Shown: positions 12,600-24,317, counted from the stretch's first letter. The stretch is DNA of 64,000 nucleotides from Fistularia commersonii (GCA_037954325.1 JBBMNZ010000014.1:13366956-13430955), one strand, 5' to 3'. Numbers and translations are program-made. The notes: generated from the letters alone by a model not told the origin.

Positions 12600-13300
12600 T
12601 GGACGTCTAAAGTATTACTATATAAATTGGGCCAGTACATGATCTACTTTGGAACAAGCTTAAAGTTGATGCTTTATCACCAATAAATGGACACCAGTCT
12701 GGGCCGGTATAGACTTGTCTTTTCATTATGAGACTCTCCATGTGCTGTGGCAGGATGAGGAATGACATTGGAGACGAAGGCAAGTTTAAACTTTTTTCCT
12801 TAACTCCTGAACCAAAGCTAACAAGTCCTGTCAGGTGAGAGGCACTGCCCGTAGTGTCCACCACAAAGCCAACCCCCGAACTCCGAAAAGGCACTCCTGG
12901 AAACAAATCAGTCTCTCACTGACGACTTGAGCTGCCTGCCGTAACGGTTGCGTTGTCTCCAAGCCAAATCAGCAGGAGAAACAGAACGTTGAACCTGTGG
13001 AGGCACTGCCGGGACCTTGAAGGAAGGTGACCCCGACAGGGAACCTGGGCCAGAAACACTACTTTATCCTCCACCCTGTGCGCCGGTCTCAGCCTGTCCA
13101 GTATTATCCGCCCCCTATGCCTGCCCATATCAAGTACAAACCCTTAGGGCTAGTCTCAAAAGCCCAAGATCGGAGAAATCTATATGGGGCTTGGAGATGT
13201 GAGCAGTGAGCATCATGCCGCCAAGAAACATAATGAGTTGACATGAGCTAGGCACAAAAAGCCAGTGTAAACAGTGGTGAATTAGGCTTGGAACGCGAGC
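12600..13300. other. Unrecognised GC-richer block with eroded open frames
   Basis: This block is clearly richer in G+C and CpG than its surroundings and borders the Rex3 copy. The minus strand is open across 12607-12906, with a piece reading SGVGFVVDTTGSASHL, and again across 12916-13128. The plus strand is open across 13027-13209, with a proline-rich piece reading VQYYPPPMPAHIKY. No frame gives a domain I can name, and no splice pattern is convincing. It may be the body of another decayed mobile element, or a pseudogene scrap. Confidence 0.3.
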
Positions 13301-13304
13301 ACTG

Positions 13305-15720
13305 TTGGGCAAAAAATCTCACACTTTCGGTCACCACCCACAGTTCGTGTCCATAGGTGAGGGTGGGAATGTAGATCGACTGGTAAATTCAGAGCTTCGC
13401 CTTCTGGCTCGGCTCCCTCTTCATCACGACAGACAGGTACAGAGTCCGCATCACTGCTGATGCTTCACCAATCGGCCTGTTGATCTCCCGCTCCATCCTT
13501 CCCTCACTCCTGAAGGACCTCTTCCCCGACCAGGAGTGGGCATTCCACCCATTTCAGGTTGAGCACCATTGTCTCGGATGTGGAGGTGGTGATCATCATC
13601 CCAGCCGCTTCACATTTGTCTGAGAACCGTTCCAGTGAGAGCTGGAAGTCATGGCCTGATGAAGCCAACAGAACCACATCATCTGCAAAAAGCAGAGACT
13701 CGATCCTGCAACCACCAATCCACCATCCCCTCGTCGGCCTGGTTGCGCCTAGAAATTCTGTCCATAAAAGGTATGAACAGAATCAGTGACAAAGGGCAGC
13801 CCTGACAGAGTCCAACTCTCACCGGAAATGGGTCCGACTTACGACTGGCAATGCGGACCAAGCTCCAATACTGATCACACATGGACCAAAGAGCCCGTAT
13901 GTCAGGGTTTATCACCCCATACTCCCGGAGCACCCCCCACAGGATTGTCCGTGGGACACAGTCGAATGTCTTCTCCAGATCCACAAAACACATGTCGACT
14001 TGTTGGGCAAACTCCCATGCCCCCTCGAGCCTGCCGAGGATATAGAGCTGGTCCACTATTCAACGATCAGGTTGAAAACCACACTACTCCTTCTGAATCC
14101 GAGGTTCAACAACTCGGCAGACTCTCTTCTCCAGCACCACTGAATAGACCTTGCCAGGGAGGCTGAGGAGTGTGATCCCCTGTAGTTGGAGCACACCCTC
14201 CAACTTCACACCCTCCAACCACACACCCTCCAACTACACCACAGTGGTCTGCCAGTCCAGCGGCACTGACCCCAACTCTCACGCTATGCGGCAGGGGCGT
14301 GTCAGCCCGGACAGCCCTATAGTATCCAGAGCCTTAAGGAAACCAGGGCGAACATTATCCACCCCTGGGGCCCTGCTACTGAAGAACTTTGTGACTGCTT
14401 CAGCAACTTCATCCCCGGAAATAGGTGTTTCTACTCCAGAGTCCCCCAGCTCTGCTTCCTCATTGGAAGGCATTTCAATGGGGTTGAGGAGGTCTTGGAA
14501 GTATGCCTGCCACCGATCTACAACATATCGAGTTGAGGTCAGCAGCGTCCCGCTCCAACTGTACACAGTGTTAACAAAGCACTGCTTGGTCCTCCTGAGC
14601 CGCCGGATGGTGGATCAGAATCTCCTTGATGTCCACCGGAAGTCGTTCTCCATGGTCTCCCCAAACTCCTCCCATGCCTGAGTTTTTCCCTCAGCAACCA
14701 CCGAAACTGCATGCCGCTTGGCCTGCTAGTACATGTCAGCTGTCTCTGGAGCCTCACAAGTCAGAAAGGCCTGATAGGACTCCTTCTTTAGTTTGACAGC
14801 ATCCCTCACTGTTGGAGTCCACCAGTGGGCTCGAGGGTTGCCTGACAGGCACCAACCACCTTCTGTCCACAGCACCAGTCTGCCGGCTCTACAATGGAAG
14901 CACAGAACATGGCCTATTCGGCCTTAATGTCCCCTGCTTCCCTCGGGACATGGTTGTAGTTGTGCTGGACGTGGGAGTTGAAACTCCTTCTGAGAGGGGA
15001 CTCTGCTAGACGTCCCCAGCAGACCTTCATGTTACATTTGGGTCTGCCGGGTCTGACCAGCATTCTCCCCTACCATTGGAGCCAATAACAAAACAGTGCT
15101 CGGATCGAGGGGGGGCTTTCCTCCTGGTCATGCCCTTCCAAGTTGCACTGTCGTTGTATCATCCCAGTAGAGCGAGGAAGTCCCCGGTAGGAGCGCTCTC
15201 TAGCAGGGACACCAAGAAGTGTAGGTAAACTGAACTGTTGTTGGGTGCAAAGCCACAAACAACAGTCAGAACCCGTCCCCCCACCTGAAGGCAGAGGGAG
15301 GCTACCCTCTTGTCCACTGGGTTGAACCCCAACGTGCAGGTGCCGAGACGGGGGGCAATCAATATGCCCTCACCTGCCCAGTGCCTCTCACCAGGGGCAA
15401 CTCCAGAATAAAAAAAGAGTCCAGCCCCTCACGAGGGGCCTGGTTCCAGATCCCACACTGCGCATTGAGGTGAGTCTGACTATATCCAGTCAGAATCTCT
15501 CAGCCTCGCACACCAGCTCAGGCTCCCTCCCTGCCAGAGAGGTAACATTCCATGTTCCAAGAGCCAACTTCTGCACCCGAGGATCGGACCCCCAAGGTCT
15601 CCCGGATCTGTTTGCCTTGGGTGACCCTTCCAGGGACATAAAGCCCCCGACAACATAGCTCCCAGGATCACTGGGATGCGCAAACCCCTCCACCACGGTA
15701 AGGTGGCAGCTCACGGAGGC
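13305..15720 (-). mobile_element. Rex3: Rex3 non-LTR retrotransposon, decayed copy
   Basis: This minus-strand LINE is identified by the standard Rex3 RT landmark: GTGACAAAGGGCAGCCCTG, seen on the plus strand at about 13786. Going 5' to 3' on the minus strand, the apurinic-type endonuclease begins near 15560 (LALGTWNVTSLAG) and continues through FNPVDKRVASLCLQVGGR near 15300. RT pieces follow: VDLEKTFDCVPR (motif A region), VRVGLCQGCPLS (motif B) and LFADDVVLLASS, with FADD at 13678-13689. The copy has lost about 250 bp inside the endonuclease near 15085, a shorter piece near 13525, and has gained a small tandem repeat at 14190-14240. Frameshifts and stops are frequent, so it cannot encode a working protein. 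Rex3 belongs to the RTE clade and is widespread in teleosts. The 3' terminus is not clearly defined. Confidence 0.92.
14190..14240 (-). repeat. Short tandem repeat inside Rex3 copy
   Basis: The motif ACACCCTCCAACT recurs about four times in a row with small changes, at the position where related Rex3 copies carry one ACACCCTCC followed by a different sequence. It looks like a local expansion that replaced part of the RT coding region. Confidence 0.75.
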
Positions 15721-17540
15721 GTCACTTCCTGGCTATTGTTAGTGTGTAACTCAACAGCAGTGCACAAGTCTATCCCTTCCAATGTTTAATGAAAATACAA
15801 AACTACTGAGAAAAACTGCCCTGCAAGCTATTTCATGGGTCTTTTAGATGGATAGAAGGCAACAGACCTTGATGATCTATTAAGATATTACAGTTAGATT
15901 TCTTCCTAATGTTCAGCTGTGCCACTCCTAAAAATAATAACGGGAACTGTAGCCTGAAAGAAATGTAAATAAATGGCAGCCAGCAGACTGTAGAAACTGT
16001 GGTGTATTCTACATGTCTCAAGTGAGGGTATTTTTTGGAGGTTTGGATTTTGTTTTTAACTGATCATAATGAGGAGTGGTTGTGTGGAGCTGTTTTCATT
16101 CTCCCTCAGTGAAAGTGTTAGATCCGATGTCTTTGAGCTATGCATCTTTTGTGTGTCCACCCTGACCACTTTGAGTAGGAAATTTCTAAACCCATCATCA
16201 TGTGTTTGGCTGACATCAAATGGTAAACGAGATTTTTTCTGTCTTATGTCTTCATCCTGATAATGGTCTATATGATCTCTGATAGTATAATTTCATTATC
16301 GCGGAAAACAATCCAATTGATGAGAGAAGATCAATTCACTGTAATGATGCCTTGGGCAGATTGTGTCATACGGCATATACCGGTACACACAAATACACCC
16401 ACTGTCTAATGACTCTGTAGCTGTCATATAATTATAGTTTAGTTTAATCAAAAGGCAGCCCCTAGTTAAGGGCAGAAATAAGAATACATTTAGCAAATGG
16501 ATATCAAAACACAGACATAAAATTCAGTCATTTATACAAGTTTTTGTACTCCTACTGTAAATTACTTCACCCTAGTTTTTCTTAACATGCATGTATCATT
16601 ATTATCTCCCCGCATATCAACATTTACCAAATTTGTCATGAGCAGAGGATATTATCCAAAGCCTGTTACGTTAAGTGGAGCAGAGCTGAGTGTTGAAACA
16701 AAATTTTCTTACTAGAATCAAGGCAGCGATGACATTTAAATTAACATCTGGTCATTCTGATGCTGAGACTGAGGAGATACACAGGATTTATGAAACCTTA
16801 GCAAACTCTCAGAGGTGATAGTGATGATAATGTTGGCAGTCTTGACAGTGATGATGATGATGTGAAGTCAATATTCACTCTTCCAGGGTGATTATTTTCT
16901 CTTACTTCGTAAAGGATTGCTGACCGGCAATATAACAATTCATATGTGACAGTCTTTCCAATGTCAAGTTGTGCATATGTCATATTTGTTTTTATTTTAC
17001 CAAATCACTTACTTGAGGTTGAAAATTACGCTCAGTCCAACCCTCACATCTCTTGCACTATTTTGAATTGCAGCCTTTTATTGTCAATACTGAGGTTGTT
17101 GCTTTAACTATTGATTTTATGCCCCTGCCAATGGCAAACGTGAGCACACATCATCATGAATCATAAATATGGTATCTTCAAAAGCACTGTGAGGGGAATT
17201 TCTTCAGCAATGACACTTCTGTTTATTGCTTGGCACCCTTGATATTCGGAGGATTCACAAACTGCATCATAAACGAAAACCTCACTAAAAAGAGCTTTGT
17301 TAACCTTCGGGATAGATAAGAAAATAAAGAATAAAATAAAGGCTGCTGTGTGTTCCTCTTGGCAATAACAGAAAGGAGTTACAGCCAGAAGTTAAGTCCT
17401 ACAGTTCTGATTGGTGCGACTGGTGGTTTAGACCTGCATAAACAGGCTGAACTTGCTCAATTCCCTCCATTACTGAGATAATCCCTGCCGTAAAAGCATT
17501 TCAATTGTCATGATGTGACATGAGAGTCAATTTATTCTAT
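15721..17540. other. Anonymous sequence
   Basis: No gene is recognised. A few GATGATGAT units occur at 16848-16862. Composition and stop density look neutral. Confidence 0.5.
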
Positions 17541-17613
17541 TCTTTTTTTGTCTCTTCTTTCACACAGAACTTACTGGTCAACCATGGATGAAGAGCAGCT
17601 GGAGAACTACTGA
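17536..17613 (+). other. Candidate splice acceptor and short terminal exon
   Basis: A long pyrimidine tract (17536-17560) runs into CACACAG at 17561-17567, a strong 3' splice site. After it, one frame reads TYWSTMDEEQLENY followed by TGA at 17611-17613. The start context ACCATGG inside this stretch also resembles a good initiation site, but a stop follows after nine codons. A second acceptor-like TTTTTTATTTGCAG lies near 17730. I cannot match the peptide to a known protein C-terminus, and no partner exon is visible, so this may be chance. It is listed because it is the best host-exon candidate in the window. Confidence 0.2.
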
Positions 17614-20035
17614 TGAAGGCTTTACATTGGCTTTAAGATTGGCGACTGTCAGCGTCCTTGTTTGAATCATAAGGGAGTTAATTTGCTGTTAAGTTTGCGT
17701 TGTTTTCAAAACTTTACTAGTACGTTTTTTATTTGCAGCATCTGTTCAAGTTACTCTGAAAGAAAGGAGATGCTTGGTCTGAGTCGCTGCACTTTGGATT
17801 CAGTCATTTACAAGATCGGAGGAAGGCATTTCTAATGACTGAGCTGTAAAGATGCTTTCAGGCTCATCCATCCAACAGCTGAATGTGAAGTATGCTTTTA
17901 GTCCAAAACTTTTGTTAAAATGAAAAGGAAAAAAAAAAAACGATTTCAGGTGTTTGCTGAATTAAGTTGACTGAAAGAATAGCTTTTTGAGGTTGATTGG
18001 TTTTACATTTTTTGGATTCTGTATGTATTGTTTAAACACACAGGAAACAGCATAAGTTACCTGACTATGACCTTTATTCATCAAACGTTACATATCATTT
18101 GACTATATTAAACCATTCCTATTCATTCAGTATTTTAAATGTATTTATTTATTTATTATTGTACTAAAGAGCTGTTCATGGAGTGGGTGTTAAAACACAG
18201 TCTGCATTGCCAGTAATGAAAGGGCTGCCATAACACCCAACCCTGGAACCTGTCAGGATGTTCTGACAGTTGTATTTTTAGTGATAATGTCCGTGGACAA
18301 TATTTTTTTCAGGAAAGATGTGTTTGCACAGCCTTATTTTACCAGGTGGTTTGATCCTCACGGTGCTTTTTTCCACAGCATCACAAGCTTCAAGTCTTGA
18401 TAAAATGGTTCTGAAGAGTTGGCCGGCTGCACTATTGTCGGGGGAAAACCACCTTCTTCAGCACATTCAGAAAATATTATACATTGGGACAATAATTATT
18501 GAAAAATCGATCTGGATATTTAACTTTAAAAATATTCATTTTAACATTCAAAGTTGCAGAATAATGGAGGATCTGAAATACATCAGTAGAAAAACATAGC
18601 TGACAGCGATCTGTTGCATTAGATAATTGATGATGGATGGTTATGGAACTGGATATCAGTCACTATTCATATGTAAATTAACATAATTTAAATAAGTCAA
18701 GGTCACTATGGTCTTTTGCAGATAGGAAATATACACTCAAAGTATTAGGAGGCAATTTTTCAGTAATTGATTTAATAAAGATGCATGTCTATTTTATCAC
18801 GAAAGGCCTAGAAAAGTAGGGGGAAAATTCTAAATTGTCTAAAGGCAAAGAAAAATTTAAATCAAATAAAATTAAAGTCGCATTGTATTTGGCCTTTGCA
18901 GTGATAAACTTGTAAAATGCAAGAGCTGGGTTTGGGTGGGCATCCAAATATTTCTATTTAATATTTCAAAATCAGTGCATGAGAAAGATCTTAGACAAAT
19001 GGTTGAGACAGTGGGTTCTAGATTTCAGGACTAAGAAAGTTCTGAGGTAAACAGAGTATAGTTGTGCTTTATAGATGTAAAACACTTTTTTGTAAAACAA
19101 GGGGAATACACTATGTCATAGTGGTTAATGATTACCGGTACTTGGTTTTGAGTCATATAAACCTTGTCAGTTATCCAGCCTTTTTCCCAAGGAATTGTGT
19201 GATCATATGATGACCGACCTGTGTGATTGTTAGAGGTCCTGACTGGCTACCAACAGCAAGGATTCTCGGTTCTGTTTGTACAGCAGCGGAACCAGTCAGA
19301 AGTTCCATTGAAACCTAAAGATGACGGGTGGTGGAAAAGATGGTCCAATCTGCTGTGAAAAAGACTTGCTTATTTCCCTTTTTGTTTCAAAGCCAAAAAG
19401 ACATGATGTTTTTCTGTGACAAATAAAAACCTAGTGGAGAGGAAAGCTGCCAACAGCTTTGATTCAATAACACTATTATTCTTCTTTTAGTAGTATTAGT
19501 AGTAGTTAATTAACTGGTTGTTATGAAAGGTTAAATTTCAAAATTTAGACATAATCAGCTCTAAATACTGCACCTTTTCCTATCGTTTCTATTCAAACTA
19601 TACAGAAAAAAATAATGCTTGTGAAAGGTTGAATAATAGTCTCCATGACTGGACGCCTGCAGTTTTCCAGAGTTCCTGGGCCTCACCAGGAAAATTCCAC
19701 TGAATTCAAAAACATCAAAAAAAAAAACCATCAACATCCATTTGTGAATGCGAATAAACAACTGGCTTAAATGCCATCCGCTGTGCGAGCATGTGTGTGG
19801 TCAACTCCTTTTTGAGAAGTAAAGAAAGCTTAAGGAGTTTACATTCAGCCCGATTGACATGGCCTTTGAGCAGCGTCAAGGTGTGCACATGTATGCATGA
19901 ACTTACTTGACTGACTTGACCTGACAAGTTTTCATTAAGAGGCTCCATTCTCCGTGCTCGGGGTAACTTCTAGCCAACTTGTAGCTTTAACTGCTTTGGC
20001 GAGGGGTTGGTAATTGGCTGCTGTTCCTTACCCCA
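17614..20035. other. Anonymous sequence
   Basis: No gene or mobile element is recognised. A short imperfect inverted repeat (CTGACTGG at about 19239 and CCAGTCAG at about 19292) is present, but its loop and arms do not form a convincing microRNA-like hairpin. Confidence 0.5.
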
Positions 20036-20054
20036 CACACTCCTGCTCCTACAC

Positions 20055-20078
20055 GCACACACACACACACACACACAC
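20055..20078. repeat. (CA)n microsatellite
   Basis: About 12 CA units, adjoining the CpG-rich block that follows. Confidence 0.9.
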
Positions 20079-20181
20079 CCAGATGCTCAAGCACACGCTA
20101 ACACACTATTTGGACACCGGCGGCCAATCTTAATAAAAGAAATGACACGGTGTCTTGGAGGGAAGATGCTGGCACGCAGAT

Positions 20182-20195
20182 GTTGCCACGGTAAC
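20182..20195. promoter_or_regulatory. RFX-type X-box
   Basis: GTTGCCACGGTAAC matches the X-box consensus GTNRCC-N(0-3)-RGYAAC at all constrained positions, with a 2-bp spacer. RFX factors bind this motif in ciliary-gene and MHC class II promoters. Binding here is inferred from the motif alone. Confidence 0.5.
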
Positions 20196-20332
20196 GTCGG
20201 CGAGCGAGGTGCCGGGAGCTGGGAAGGCGGCAGGTTAGAGGAAGAGAAGTGATGAAGGCGCACGGCGCATTCAAATGCGTCCTCGCTCTCTCCCTGTTGA
20301 TCCCGTGTCATACCCAATTACCACTGTGGTGA

Positions 20333-20394
20333 GGGAGTGGGGGTGTGCACGGGGGGCGGGGGGTCGGGGTAGGGAGGTGGGGGAGAGGCCTTGT
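20333..20394 (+). other. G-quadruplex-type tract
   Basis: Seven or more runs of three to six G lie within 62 bases, including GGGGGGCGGGGGGTCGGGG near 20351-20369. This easily satisfies the usual four-run G4 rule. It sits directly downstream of the CpG-rich block. Confidence 0.75.
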
Positions 20395-20764
20395 AGAGAG
20401 ATTATAGAAAGAGCGGTAGAGAAAAAAAGGACTATTTTGGTGGCAGCTCTGCGTGTACAGAGGTAAACACCCGTGCCCGTCATTAAGATTGTGACAGGAA
20501 TGGTTCTGTGCAGCAGGAAGGATAGGTCAGCATGCATCGCAGAAGTGAGCGACTAAAAACGCACACAGACACACACGCACACCAGGGAAATCAATGGGTC
20601 TTTGTGTTATCTCTCCCCTTCATCAGATGATCAGAAACACTGACGTCTATTAGTCTGACACTCCATCTGCTCAACCTGTCTGTGTGTGTGTGAGTGTGTG
20701 TGTGTGTCTGCTCTGCAGAGGCCTTCCTCACTACATCCAGATTAAAGACTTCCACCTCGCTAAT

Positions 20765-20850
20765 GCCATTAGAGGGATGAGAGACGGAGAGAAGGCGTTT
20801 CAGGGGAGGAGAGGGAGAGAGGGAAGGAGGGCAGGGAGAGAATCGTCTTC
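20765..20850 (+). repeat. Purine-rich GA/GGA tract
   Basis: The plus strand is almost all purine (GAGAGACGGAGAGAAGG, then GGAGGAGAGGGAGAGAGGG and similar). It separates the G4 tract from the TAATCC pair. Confidence 0.7.
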
Positions 20851-20897
20851 TTAACCTCTGTTGTCTGCCGGAGCCTCAGAATGTGCTGCGGGAGAAC

Positions 20898-20935
20898 GAT
20901 TTAATCCCTTTGTAGTTGCCCAGATTAATCCTCCA
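20898..20935 (+). promoter_or_regulatory. Paired TAATCC homeodomain sites
   Basis: Two identical TAATCC cores lie at 20902-20907 and 20926-20931, same strand, 24 bp apart, followed by CCAAT at 20932-20936. TAATCC is the preferred core of K50 homeodomains such as Otx and Pitx. The regular spacing supports a regulatory reading, but it is a motif match only. Confidence 0.35.
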
Positions 20936-21157
20936 ATTTATCACCGGCTTCTTATTTTTTCTGCCGGTCTGCGCTGTCATTTTCTTTCCCTTGTCATCCC
21001 TCTCCTCATCCCTCTTTTCTTTCTCTGTAATGCGTCTGGTACTGAGTGGCTTAATGCTACATAATGTGGCGACCTCCCTTTATCTGCCTATTGTCATTTT
21101 TTGCCTGGACAAAGGGTTCTTATTATGACGATTCAGTCAAGCTAAAATGGTACAGTG

Positions 21158-21158
<1 letters not shown>

Positions 21159-21189
<31 letters not shown>
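21159..21189. repeat. (GT)n microsatellite
   Basis: About 15 GT units. It produces spurious valine/cysteine-rich frames. Confidence 0.9.
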
Positions 21190-21192
<3 letters not shown>

Positions 21193-23556
21193 CAGGCATG
21201 CACATTGTTGGGGTTTCAGAACAGGGGAATAAGTCCAGTGAAAAAGCATTACACTGGATTTCAAAAGAACATTTTGTACAACAACCTCAACATGTAAGAT
21301 TTGTGGCCTTTGTACAGCTTTTCAATTTGTACCAGATTTGGGAATCAAAGAATACCTCAGTGAAACAATAATAAGGGGCGTCAGTTTATAAGAATTAGGT
21401 GACGTGGCAACCCAATCTCTTGAGTTGTGCAAACTCAGACACATGTCTATGGCAAAGAAATCAGTTCTGTTTTTATGTGCATAGCAATGATGCCAAAATG
21501 GCTTTTACTGATATTTTACAATTTTATTTACAATTTCATTTAATTTTCTGACAATAATGTGATTTATTGCCACACCAAAACACATATACTGGTAATTTGA
21601 AGGTCATCACTCACACGCATTTTGGAATGTTGCTGACAGATATATTTTTCCATCTTGTGCTCTGTGTCTTTCATGCTTGACTTAAATTTGCAGAGAAAAA
21701 AAGCCTAGTCGCTGACATATTTGGTAAATATGTAGAGTTTATGGTCAGCGTTAGTTTGTAGAGGTTTTGCTCAAGGCAGGCTGGAAGGAGGCCCGCTCAA
21801 CGATGACATCACAATTGAGCTTGTTGTGTTTCATTATTTTTAAACTGCGAGGGAAACACCCAGGACATTGTTGTTCTCACTTGTTAGCACAGGACACGTA
21901 GGAACCAAAAGACTGCGGACAAAGTCCTCTCTCAGTGACGTATCGCTGAGACGTCTTTTACTGGGTGTTTAACATGTTCTCAGGTAATTAAAAGCTCTGT
22001 GGAACATAGCCATTCTGATTTGTTTTTTCTTAATTATCACTTTGTAATGCAGATCCGTTTGATGGAAGTGAACCAAATCAGAAATATTGAACTGCTTCCC
22101 CCCCAGACTCAAAAGATCCAGAAAAAACACATGGTTTTGTTATTATTGTTCTGCACTTTCTGCATAGTGCACTGTGTAGAAATCCTGGAACAGTGGAGAC
22201 ATGTATCACACCCTCAGATCTGTCAGGATCAGTCACCTCTAAGCATGTGATGGACAGATGAGTGAACAGAGACCATCCTTCAGCTACGATCCTTGTCAAA
22301 CGTTAACAAACCGTCCGTTGTTGGATGATGAAACAACGTCAGAGTATTTACGCCTGCACTGGCTGTCAGGTGGCTTTCACATTGTGAGGCAAAAATGTAT
22401 GACCTGCTTGGCTCCCAATAAATGTTGTTTTGCAGTGTCCAGCTGCCTTGTTAAAACTGAACAAATGTCTCTGCTGAGTGTTTCTGGCTGAAAGGATGAT
22501 GCCTCTAGAACCACATGCAGCACAACAGGGTCTCTCAGCTTCCATTAGTGCATGCGTTTTGTGATCTTTCTGTCTGCTCATTTAAATAACCAAATACAAA
22601 GGATGCAACAGATTAAATGTTTCACTGCAGAAAAATCAACACAGCAGTGTCTTGGTTTCAGAATGACTGTCTGTGTCTTAATTCAATTTTAATTTGGTCA
22701 GCAGCATTTTTAACACTGAATGATAAAAAGTTTAAAGTGCACTCAGAGAAAGCAGAGGCGATGGAGGAGGTTTGATTCTTCAGCGAAATGAAGAGAGTGT
22801 GTTGAAAATTCAATAAAATTGACACAAACAGCCCATATACTGACTTCAATAACAGCATAGCCAATGTCTTCATACTCCATTCTTAACTGAGCAGAGGATG
22901 AGGGACAGGAAAGCAGCTTTTTACTCAAAGTAATTACTCAGAAAGTAGCGATGGGCTATGCCACAATGAAAAACACACAATTTTGTGTTCCCCCTAAGAA
23001 ATGATATATCTTGAGATTCTGTTTTGCAGGTGATCATTTAAGAATAATAGCAGAAATGGCCGCAGGATGTAGAAGTGAGGCGACTATGTTGGTTTATATG
23101 AAGTTTAGACCGCATCACCCGCTCCAGGTATGATGACATCCTTTGTTGTCCCTGTAAATGTGCATTTTGGGGAAAAAAACAACCACAAAATAAAGTTTGC
23201 ATTTAAATTAAAGATATGGATGACATAATCCCTGTTCTATAGACATTTTTCAATTTATTTCTCACAGCCTCGAAAGAACAAAATGTTAGCTTTTGGCATC
23301 CAAAGTATGAAATAATGTTCAAATTTAGTTTCATCTTTAAGCCCTAGAGACTGGAAAGAAGTTTAAAGCTCTGGCAAAATGTCTCGTGTCCAACTCTGTG
23401 TTCACAGTGGCAATGTATAATCCCATTTTGTCTGTTTGCCTGCTCCTTCATCTGACAGTTAAAAATTGTGTCGCTGTTATTCTTGGCTTTTTATACATTT
23501 TGATTTTTTTACAGGTTTTACAAACCGCTGGATAAATAGTATATGTTGTTTGTTGA
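21190..23556. other. Anonymous sequence
   Basis: No gene is recognised. Open frames of 60-83 codons overlap on both strands with no domain features. Confidence 0.5.
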
Positions 23557-23640
23557 TGTGAGAGAAGAGGATACAGAGGATAGGGTTAGAAGTTGATTTG
23601 CTTTGGCGACCCCTGAAGGGAGAAGAATAGAATAATGATG
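23557..23640 (+). mobile_element. RTE-clade LINE 3' tail (copy B)
   Basis: An 84-bp stub reading GAAGAGGATACAGAGGATAG, then TTTGGCGACCCCTGAAGGGA and an AGAATAGAATAATGA end. This is the extreme 3' end of the same LINE family as copies at 2.3, 41.4, 54.1 and 57.3 kb, in plus orientation. Everything upstream is lost, consistent with severe 5' truncation at insertion. Confidence 0.8.
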
Positions 23641-24028
23641 AAACAAAAGAATAATAGATCAGCATCACTACTTACAGTATGTGTGTGTGTGATACAGCCC
23701 ATAAGAGTTCTTAACATAGCAAAATCATTGGCAAGTTTCACAGTCCAGCTGAATGGCTCTGGCTACCATTTTTATACCTGTTACATTTGTTTTTCTCAGA
23801 ATATCCTCACATTGCCTTGGATAAACAGATTCAAGAGGAACAATCTTCTCCCCTATTTGGCTGGTTACTAAGGTGATTAGTCCAAATGGATGTTCAGATG
23901 ACAGCAAGATGAAAAAACATAAAAAACAATCGGTGACAATACGAACATCATTCAAAGATTTTCAACTACACACAACAGGAGCTGCCTATTACAACAGGAG
24001 GAGGGTTCATTAAAAGGGAACATATAAT

Positions 24029-24200
24029 TCATCCATCTATCCATCATCTGCCGCTTATCCTGCACTCAGGGTTGTGGGGGATGATGGAACCCATCCCAGC
24101 TGTCGTCTGGGGACAGGCGGGGTACACCCTGGACTGGTCCCCAGTCAATCGCAGGACCACATATGTATACAAACAATCATTCTCTCTGTCATTCATTCAT
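24029..24200 (-). mobile_element. SINE-like repeat, 3' end fragment
   Basis: On the plus strand it runs from ATCCATCTATCCATC through CTGCCGCTTATCCTGCACTC and GGGGTACACCCTGGACTGG to CAATCGCAGGACCACA. It is the best preserved 3' end of this repeat family in the window, oriented minus. Confidence 0.8.
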
Positions 24201-24317
24201 TCACCCTCCCCCCCAAAAAGTCCTATCTAATCTATTTAACATCTAATGTTTGGTGAAAAATACTGAGAATGTGATAGGCATTTATTTGCTCTCATGGATT
24301 ATTTATTTTTCTTTTAT

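Larger units (their letters stand above)
20118..20400. promoter_or_regulatory. CpG-rich candidate promoter or enhancer block
   Basis: In an otherwise AT-rich window this block has around 14 CpG dinucleotides within about 170 bp (20170-20340). It holds a CCAAT box (GGCCAATC, core 20124-20128), a full-consensus RFX X-box (GTTGCCACGGTAAC, 20182-20195) and a G-rich run at 20333-20394. This mix is typical of vertebrate promoters or enhancers. No reading frame or splice donor downstream can be tied to a known first exon, so whether it is a promoter, an enhancer or only a GC-rich patch is undecided. Confidence 0.4.

Noticed and set aside
12607..12906. VWA-like or protease-like domain suggested by the piece FVVDTTGS
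   Set aside because: The match is a handful of residues with no surrounding domain pattern.
13786..14681. Long plus-strand frames of 126 and 176 codons
   Set aside because: They are antisense to the Rex3 RT, which is on the minus strand and has clear RT motifs.
19239..19299. Possible microRNA hairpin from CTGACTGG and CCAGTCAG arms
   Set aside because: Only about nine base pairs are contiguous; the rest of the arms do not pair well.
20118..20200. MHC class II-type X-Y promoter
   Set aside because: The CCAAT box is about 54 bp from the X-box and on the wrong side for the usual short fixed X-Y spacing, and no class II gene is present.
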